Source of the DNA: Bimuria novae-zelandiae CBS 107.79
Taxonomy: Eukaryota > Ascomycota > Dothideomycetes > Pleosporales > Didymosphaeriaceae
Direction of reading: 5' to 3'
DNA: 12,491 nucleotides
Assembly (NCBI GenBank): GCA_010015655.1
Contig: ML976695.1
Coordinates: 76,315 to 88,805, forward strand
Shown here: piece after piece, positions 7,624-12,491 of the stretch
Position numbering within the stretch: the stretch's first letter is position 1
Layout of the letters: every line of letters begins with the position of its first letter
The notes under the pieces: model-generated
The model's input: only the letters and a program-made list of their open reading frames with translations
The model's database searches: none
Told to the model about the DNA's origin: nothing
Position numbers and translations under genes: made by a program

Positions 7624-8655
7624 GAACCTCCTCTTGGGTTGCGAACCGTACTTATCGACCTGGTTGTGCTGCAATATTCTTCTTCTGCCAAATTCTCTTG
7701 TATCTTCCTCCTATCTTTAATAAACTCGTATTTCGACCCTCCTCAATGATTCTACTATCTTCCCATGTGACCGTGCTTGAAAGATAGCTTGCTGTATGAG
7801 CTGGTTCGTAAGCTGAGGGAGTATTAGCTATAAGTTAGACTTTCGAATGCTCTCATGTATAAACTCACGGTATTAAGGCTAACAGAAATGCGATGCAGCC
7901 CAGATTCTTGAGCCAGAAGCGAGCAATTGAGTTCCCTTCCCTACCCGGCTCAATTGCCCCGATCCTCTGCACATTTAATGACGCAATTTTCTGAACATGA
8001 GGCTGGCTAGTTTCTTAATGTGCGGACAAATTCGTAGATGCCTTAGAAGTATGTCTGCGTCGTTAGTGTCTCACGTTGGTAAACTTAGCTAATCCAGTAA
8101 TTTCGGAATCACAGGACTGGATCTGGTCACGGTGCAACATACCTTAGAGCCTGGATTCGGTATCCAGAAAGGCATAGAGGAATTAATCCCCCAATCGTAG
8201 CGCAATCTCCTTTAAATAGTAGTGCTGTTAAGTTTCTAGCGACTTTCAAGAAAGGAAAGAGAACTCGTAATCGATTACTTTGAGTAGATCAAGGTTCTAT
8301 AAATACTCAGATAGTATCGCAAGCAACGACTCGAGTCGTAACACGTGCTTTAATCATAGCAGCGAAGAGAGTAGATTTGAGGAATACAGGCTTCATGGCG
8401 AAATCAGGAGAGCGAATGTCTGCGACGCACTGCCCAGCTTGAAACAATCTAGAAATATAACTCTCGTCGCCCTCAACCACCGCCAACTACCAATCGACCG
8501 ACGAACGCGCCTCCACCCTCTGCAATCTTGAACTCACCACTCTAGGTGCCGGTAGACCGCTCGCACAAGGGCTAATGTGCTCCATGATGGAACGTCCCAT
8601 ATCAAAGCGCCCCCCCCCCGTAGACGTCGCGACATCATTCCTTCTAGCCCAGCTG
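7624..8655. other. Long gap with small repeats, no gene recognised
   Basis: The two alternative frames of the upstream orphan gene run to 7720 and 7787. Beyond them I see no credible gene. Present are a 9-bp inverted repeat (gcaattgag at 7923-7931 and ctcaattgc at 7949-7957), a CTGGAT/ATCCAG hairpin near 8151-8167, and a homopolymer of ten C at 8610-8619 just outside the 3' end of the sirtuin region. The 83-codon frame at 8280-8531 begins at TTG and looks incidental. Confidence 0.4.
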
Positions 8656-8934
8656 CTAAACCTTCACAAACTTCGACAATCTATCGTCATTCTCCTGCAA
8701 AGGCTTATCGCCTCCAAGAATAAATGCACCTATAAGATCAATCACCGCTTGAAAATGATCGCTCTTGACATCGTTCCGGGTATGCCATAGTTCAGGGCTT
8801 AGAACATTGGCATATTTCTTGTACCCATCAATAGCTGCCTGGCAGGTTTTTCTTAGCTGTCTCGTCTTGCTTCGATACGTCCCACCATCGTTGCAAAGCG
8901 GATTCCTTGGATCGAATATCAGTATTGCCATCCG
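8656..8934 (-). CDS. In-frame continuation of the sirtuin gene after a TAG
   Basis: Directly after the TAG that ends the sirtuin frame (8937-8935), the same frame continues for 92 codons (CGG, then ATG at 8931) to a stop at 8658-8656. The sequence begins RMAILIFDPRNPLCNDGG and goes on as a helix-rich segment, and it looks like the natural completion of the strand-turn-strand (SVWVFTLIKK) that precedes the TAG. It could be expressed as part of a protein of about 530 residues if the TAG is removed by a 36-nt in-frame splice (8970-8935, GTATGG...TTAG), read through or edited. It could also be an independent 91-residue gene, or the dead 3' end of a gene truncated by a CAG to TAG change. I favour continuity with the sirtuin and cannot tell which state is real. 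Confidence 0.5.
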   Translation of the reverse strand, partial: RMAILIFDPRNPLCNDGGTYRSKTRQLRKTCQAAIDGYKKYANVLSPELWHTRNDVKSDHFQAVIDLIGAFILGGDKPLQENDDRLSKFVKV

Positions 8935-10300
8935 CTAATTTTGCTTCTTAATGAGGGTAAACACCCATACACTACCGGTAAGCCCTTTACGCATTTCAAG
9001 CGCATTCGAATCGCAAGTTGTAAACAGCCCGACTCGTACATCTCGCTTTGATTGTGCAGCCTGCTTGAAAAATTCGCTGAATATTTCACCTTTAGGTAAA
9101 CTAACTGCGCCGTAATCTTCGAGTAATTTCCTTGCTTTAAGGTTCTTGTATAATAGTGGCTTGGCATGGACGTAAGGGGCCATGAGGTGGTTTTCTTCGT
9201 GGCAACAATGTTGCAGATTGGAAAGCCAATCGGCGGCGGTGTTGATATATCCGTCAAAATAAAGAGTGTTCTCTGTGTCAAGAGCGACTATCTGCCGGGT
9301 GTCATTATTGGAGTCTGGTTGGCCAACTTCTAACAGATTGTCGTTTCGCGAGAGCTCTTTCTGCTGTGGGGCTGCCTCATCGAGCAAGCAGCCCAACCAT
9401 TTAGAAGCGACGTTGTCACATAACTCCCGAAGTGTGTAATCAAAATTCGGGAGTTTCTCTGCTGGCTCCTCGTTACTGATCCAGACTGAAACACCGTTTC
9501 TTCGTTTTACATCGCCGCAAAGCATATGCGTGAAGCGATGGAGAGTAGGTATACTAAGCTTCGTCCCAATAACAACAACCGCATCTGGAGAGGCTTTGAG
9601 ATCACTCCTAAAACAATTGACCGTCGCCTCTTCGTCTGGGTTCGTTTCGTTGTACAAGAGAACATGAGGCCGAAGGATACCCGATGGTGTTCTTTGCCGC
9701 AAAGTGGGATTGCTTCTTGTACGATTCTCTGCTCTTTGAGCGCAGAGGCCGCACGCCTCTGGCCCATCGCGGAAGCGGGAAGGGTCGTAATTTTTAACTA
9801 TTGCATGGCAATCTGTACACTGTGCATGGTTAACGCTCCCATGCAACTGAAATACAGTCGACCACGGCCCTTTGATTGGGGGCGGTATCTCAGTGCCTCC
9901 CAGAACCACTACGTCGATATCATCGATGTTCTGGGTGTAAACTCGAACCAGACGACCTTGGTTCTTCAATAACTTTAAAAGTTGGTAGATCGGAGTAGGA
10001 TCCCGACGCAGCGCTTCCCTAGCTTTTGTGTGGATGTCGCAAATAACCTTATAGAAGCCTTCCTTCGCTTCCTCTGTCCTCCAAACAAGATCAGCGTCGA
10101 AGGAAGATTTGCCACCCGATTTTCCAAGGACACCGGTCTTTGAGCGAAAGTCAGGAACTACTGTAGTAAGCCTCATCAAACGTGTCGCAATTTTTTAACA
10201 CAAACTTACCTCCGGCCGATGTTGCGATTCCTGCGCCTGCAATTACTACGATGCGTCTCTTCGTACTCAATTTCTCTATCGCATCCTGGATATCATTCAT
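8935..10300 (-). CDS. Sir2-family NAD-dependent deacylase, HST3/HST4-like
   Basis: Exon 1 is 10300-10210 and exon 2 starts at 10157, giving 437 residues to the first stop. The 52-nt intron has a GTAAGT donor and ends CAGTAG; using the second AG gives the family-standard spacing SAG-V-P-DFRS. Motifs follow in order: GAGIATSAG at 22-30 (NAD-binding loop), PDFRS at 32-36, TQNID at 105-109, catalytic His136 in LHGS, zinc cysteines 144/147 and 166/169, GILRPHVLLYNE at 190-201, GTKL at 228-231, and WISNEE from 256. The RPHVLLYNE block fits the HST3/HST4 branch best; in yeast these deacetylate H3K56. Residues from about 315 form an extra region with no match I know, beginning IVALDTENTLYFDG, and its frame continues past the stop. 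It is probably an active NAD-consuming enzyme, either a deacylase or an NADase. The nearest gene upstream on the same strand is a TPR/NLR-type protein. Confidence 0.85.
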
Positions 10301-12059
10301 CCTGCTAATCTAGTTGGAGGGGTGGAGTCACGGCAAGCCGAGTTGAGGTGTATCTGTGAAGAAGCACAGGGCAACGGAATAAGCTGAACGCTTAGCGCGG
10401 TGCACTGACTCAACCTATTTTAACGTGATGTCGTTTGTCGCTGGACTGCGGGTATCTTCTATCTCTTCTTTAAGCCGCACCACGCTTACTTGCCTTAACA
10501 AAGTGATTTACTTTAAAATTATTCTGTTTGGATAACGCACAAATGTAAAAATAATAACTAGCTGCTTGGTTTAGAATCTCCAAGAGTGCTAATGAATCAC
10601 AAACGCTGCACCCTTATCGCTGGATACAAAATAAGCAGCAATAATACGAAAATGGTGCTTAAAATCTCCCAAAATAATATTAGCACGTTATTCTAGAGTT
10701 ACAGAGATTTTAAACATATTTTGTGCGGGGAGTTTGCTAGAAGGAGTGCTTAAATAACGTAACCTGCAATAATCCGATCTTAGTTTTAATAGCAGATTGA
10801 GGCCGTCCTCCGAAGCCCATTCTGCCTGAAACATTCTTGGAAAAATGAAGGTCCGCCTGGCATACTGATGGGCGAGCATCGGCAATCTAGTGCTTTAAAA
10901 TAGATTATTTTAGTCGAAGGTTCCTGATCTCAATGCCGCCAGGGGGAGTTCTATGTCGCTTTATGGTAAGTCTATATTATCGTCAACAATAGCTCGTATC
11001 TAGCTTTCCATCGACATTGCCCGGGCCCGTGCCTCCTCTTAAACTGTGTCAAATAACGCAGCGGCTTGCAGAGAGAGATGGCGAGAGGATGTAGCATTAA
11101 AAACGAGAGTGCGGCAAGTGGACGCGGTCTCCCATAAAAATGCCCCGAACCTGAGCCTGGATGTCACTGGCTGCCAGACATAAGTTACTTATATTTATGG
11201 CATGGAGGACTTATGACAACTTCCAGCGTCATGATTGCGTTCGTGCCTCGAACCTCATTTGGGATTCGACAATAAGCGTAAGTTATACTAACGTCTATCC
11301 CGTAGATCAGGAAAACCCACCGTGTAGAAAATTAAGCGAGGTACCTCAGCTTCAAGTGACCACAGTTTCATATGTTACGGTATAATTCCATCAGCTTCGA
11401 TTCTATCAGGTTCCATGCCTAGACTCTTGGCAGGATCCAACGTATATATATATGTAGGATATCTCTACGATAGAGGAATCAACGCAGCTCTTCCCTTCCT
11501 CACATCATATAAACAATAAAATAATCGAATCCATGGTATTAGTCGTGTCCTGTAGCTCTTACTCTACAGGAAAAACACTTCGCATATATAAATTACATAC
11601 GCGTGACGTTCTTCTTGCAAAAGTTGTATGTCCGCTTATTACGAAGCATGGCACCATGCGCTGCTTAAGTTGCATCCAACATGCTAACAATGCAAAATCA
11701 CATCGATATATGTCGTCCAGTCAGTCTTTGAAGCCTTGGTATATGATAGCGTATCTTACCAAGTACACAGCAGCGTTGTGGCGAGCAGATTTAGGCCCAG
11801 TCGCCATGGTCCGTGATACTTCGACAAGGCGATTCCCGAACTGAGTTAGTATAAGCTAGCCACGTAATCAGATTCTCGTAATATAAGTTGTGTCATCGCC
11901 TCGGCTAACTTGTGGCTATTTAAGCCTGTCAGCAATGACCGCTAAAGCGTATCCGTGCAAACCGCTTGTCTGATTGATATTACGATAGTTCTGAGTACAT
12001 AAAGCTGCACGACTCTCCACATATTCCATTAGATTGAATAGCACTCTCCTAACTACCCA
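10301..12059. other. Long intergenic region, AT-rich in part
   Basis: This 1.76-kb gap separates the sirtuin from the TPR gene. 10500-10760 is clearly AT-rich and contains the 10-bp inverted repeat ttaaaatctc (10659-10668) and gagattttaa (10704-10713). A short TA run lies at about 11443-11453. Open frames of 65, 74 and 103 codons (10688-10885 minus, 11161-11385 plus, 11533-11844 plus) show no motif or splice structure, and I do not call them genes. It presumably holds the sirtuin promoter at its left and the TPR gene 3' end at its right. Confidence 0.45.
10406..10412. promoter_or_regulatory. TGACTCA, bZIP (Gcn4/AP-1 type) site
   Basis: The exact palindromic heptamer lies 106 bases upstream of the sirtuin ATG. 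In fungi this is the target of Gcn4/CpcA and AP-1-like bZIP factors. A single 7-mer can occur by chance, so function is only suggested. Confidence 0.35.
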
Positions 12060-12491
12060 TTATCCTACATCCAACTTTCTAAACTTGCGAATTATGTGCT
12101 TTAGAGACCTTGATTTTGTCGCTCTAACCTCTGCAGACTTAGCTTGATCTTTTGGCTCTAGAGACGCAGCTTGCAACGTTTTAAGTCGATCTCTTAGCTG
12201 CTCGCACGATTTCGAAGAAGGCCCTTGGATAGCTGTGTATCCAACTAATGCCTGAGTATACATTGTCCTCGCTGTGTCTTCACGACCTGTGCGTGAGAGG
12301 AGGTCACCGAAGTTGAATTTTGTATTCAACGCTGGTAAATATGACAGTAGAAGTTCGGGATCGAGTGCCTCCTCGTAGCCTCGCAGCGCCCGACTGTACA
12401 TGGCCTCTGCCTCCGCCAGCTTGCCTTGGTCGACGTAGAGGTTACCTAGGTTGTTGACCGTATCGAGGGTCGATGTGTGCTTCGGTCCGAG
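12060..12491 (-). CDS. C-terminal part of a kinesin-light-chain-type TPR protein, probably an NLR
   Basis: The last 143 residues of a gene whose 5' part lies beyond the right edge. The first visible residues, LGPKHTSTLDTVNNLGNLYV, followed by DQGKLAEAEAMYSRALRGYE, are a textbook kinesin-light-chain-type TPR unit. A second, weaker unit follows (FNFGDLLSRTGREDTARTMYTQALVGY). The protein then ends in a charged linker and a basic tail, SLKHIIRKFRKLDVG. In filamentous ascomycetes such tandem TPRs most often form the ligand-sensing C-terminus of NB-ARC or NACHT NLR proteins, some of which act in heterokaryon incompatibility and innate immunity. The N-terminal effector and NTPase domains cannot be seen here, so NLR identity is inference. 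The basic tail after the repeats is uncommon in my experience. Confidence 0.8.
   Translation of the reverse strand, partial: LGPKHTSTLDTVNNLGNLYVDQGKLAEAEAMYSRALRGYEEALDPELLLSYLPALNTKFNFGDLLSRTGREDTARTMYTQALVGYTAIQGPSSKSCEQLRDRLKTLQAASLEPKDQAKSAEVRATKSRSLKHIIRKFRKLDVG

Noticed and set aside
8610..8619. Run of ten C as a possible frameshift within the sirtuin gene
   Set aside because: It lies about 40 bases beyond the final stop of the sirtuin continuation (8656), so it cannot affect that frame; it may still be a sequencing-sensitive site.
8919..9281. 120-codon minus-strand frame inside the sirtuin
   Set aside because: Different frame of the sirtuin 3' region with no motif; the sirtuin frame is continuous here.
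9526..9972. 148-codon plus-strand frame
   Set aside because: It lies opposite the conserved Sir2 catalytic and zinc motifs and is a shadow of that gene.
1..12491. CRISPR array or bacterial operon layout
   Set aside because: No regularly spaced repeats, no ribosome-binding-site pattern and several spliceosomal introns; the DNA is eukaryotic.

Overview
The window looks like nuclear DNA of a filamentous ascomycete. The evidence is several short introns (about 44-79 nt) with GTAAGT or GTATGT type donors and CTAAC type branch sites close to the acceptor, pyrimidine-rich 5' flanks, a kinesin-light-chain-type TPR tail of the kind common in fungal NLR proteins, an HST3/HST4-like sirtuin, and decayed repeats. 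A Dothideomycete (Pleosporales-like) source is my impression and is not proven. The region is gene-poor and accessory in character: short orphan genes, gene fragments and long stretches without coding signal.

Layout from left to right. 1-412 holds nothing I can name. 539-640 is one copy of a 102-bp repeat that directly abuts a 26-codon scrap of an ABC-transporter ATPase domain (641-718, minus). 1304-2058 (plus) is a two-exon gene for a 231-residue orphan protein with an N-myristoylation motif, a PPxY motif and a PSAP motif. 3023-3646 (minus) is a small multi-exon gene for a coiled-coil protein with a basic tail, interrupted by an in-frame TAG or a 45-nt intron. 4422-5212 (minus) is a possible multi-exon orphan gene. 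5467-5931 (plus) encodes a Lys/Glu/Ala heptad-repeat protein in a purine-rich tract. 6048-6262 is a 215-bp element with 9-bp inverted ends that carries the second repeat copy. 6925-7623 (plus) is an orphan gene. 8656-10300 (minus) is a sirtuin gene whose frame is cut by a TAG near the 3' end. 12060-12491 (minus) is the C-terminal end of a TPR protein, probably an NLR, running off the right edge.

The most interesting points are four. First, two unrelated minus-strand genes (3023-3646 and 8656-10300) each have a reading frame broken by a single in-frame TAG. In each case a short candidate intron whose length is a multiple of three ends exactly at that TAG, so nonsense mutation, optional in-frame splicing and mRNA editing all compete as explanations. 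Second, a sirtuin with intact NAD and zinc motifs and an unassigned C-terminal region lies on the same strand next to an NLR-type TPR gene. Third, an orphan protein combines an acylation signal with two ESCRT/ubiquitin-ligase recruitment motifs, an arrangement reminiscent of viral matrix proteins but without recognisable homology. Fourth, a repeat with TGTCACGGT ends abuts a broken ABC-transporter remnant. All gene models are read by eye from the sequence and have no transcript support.
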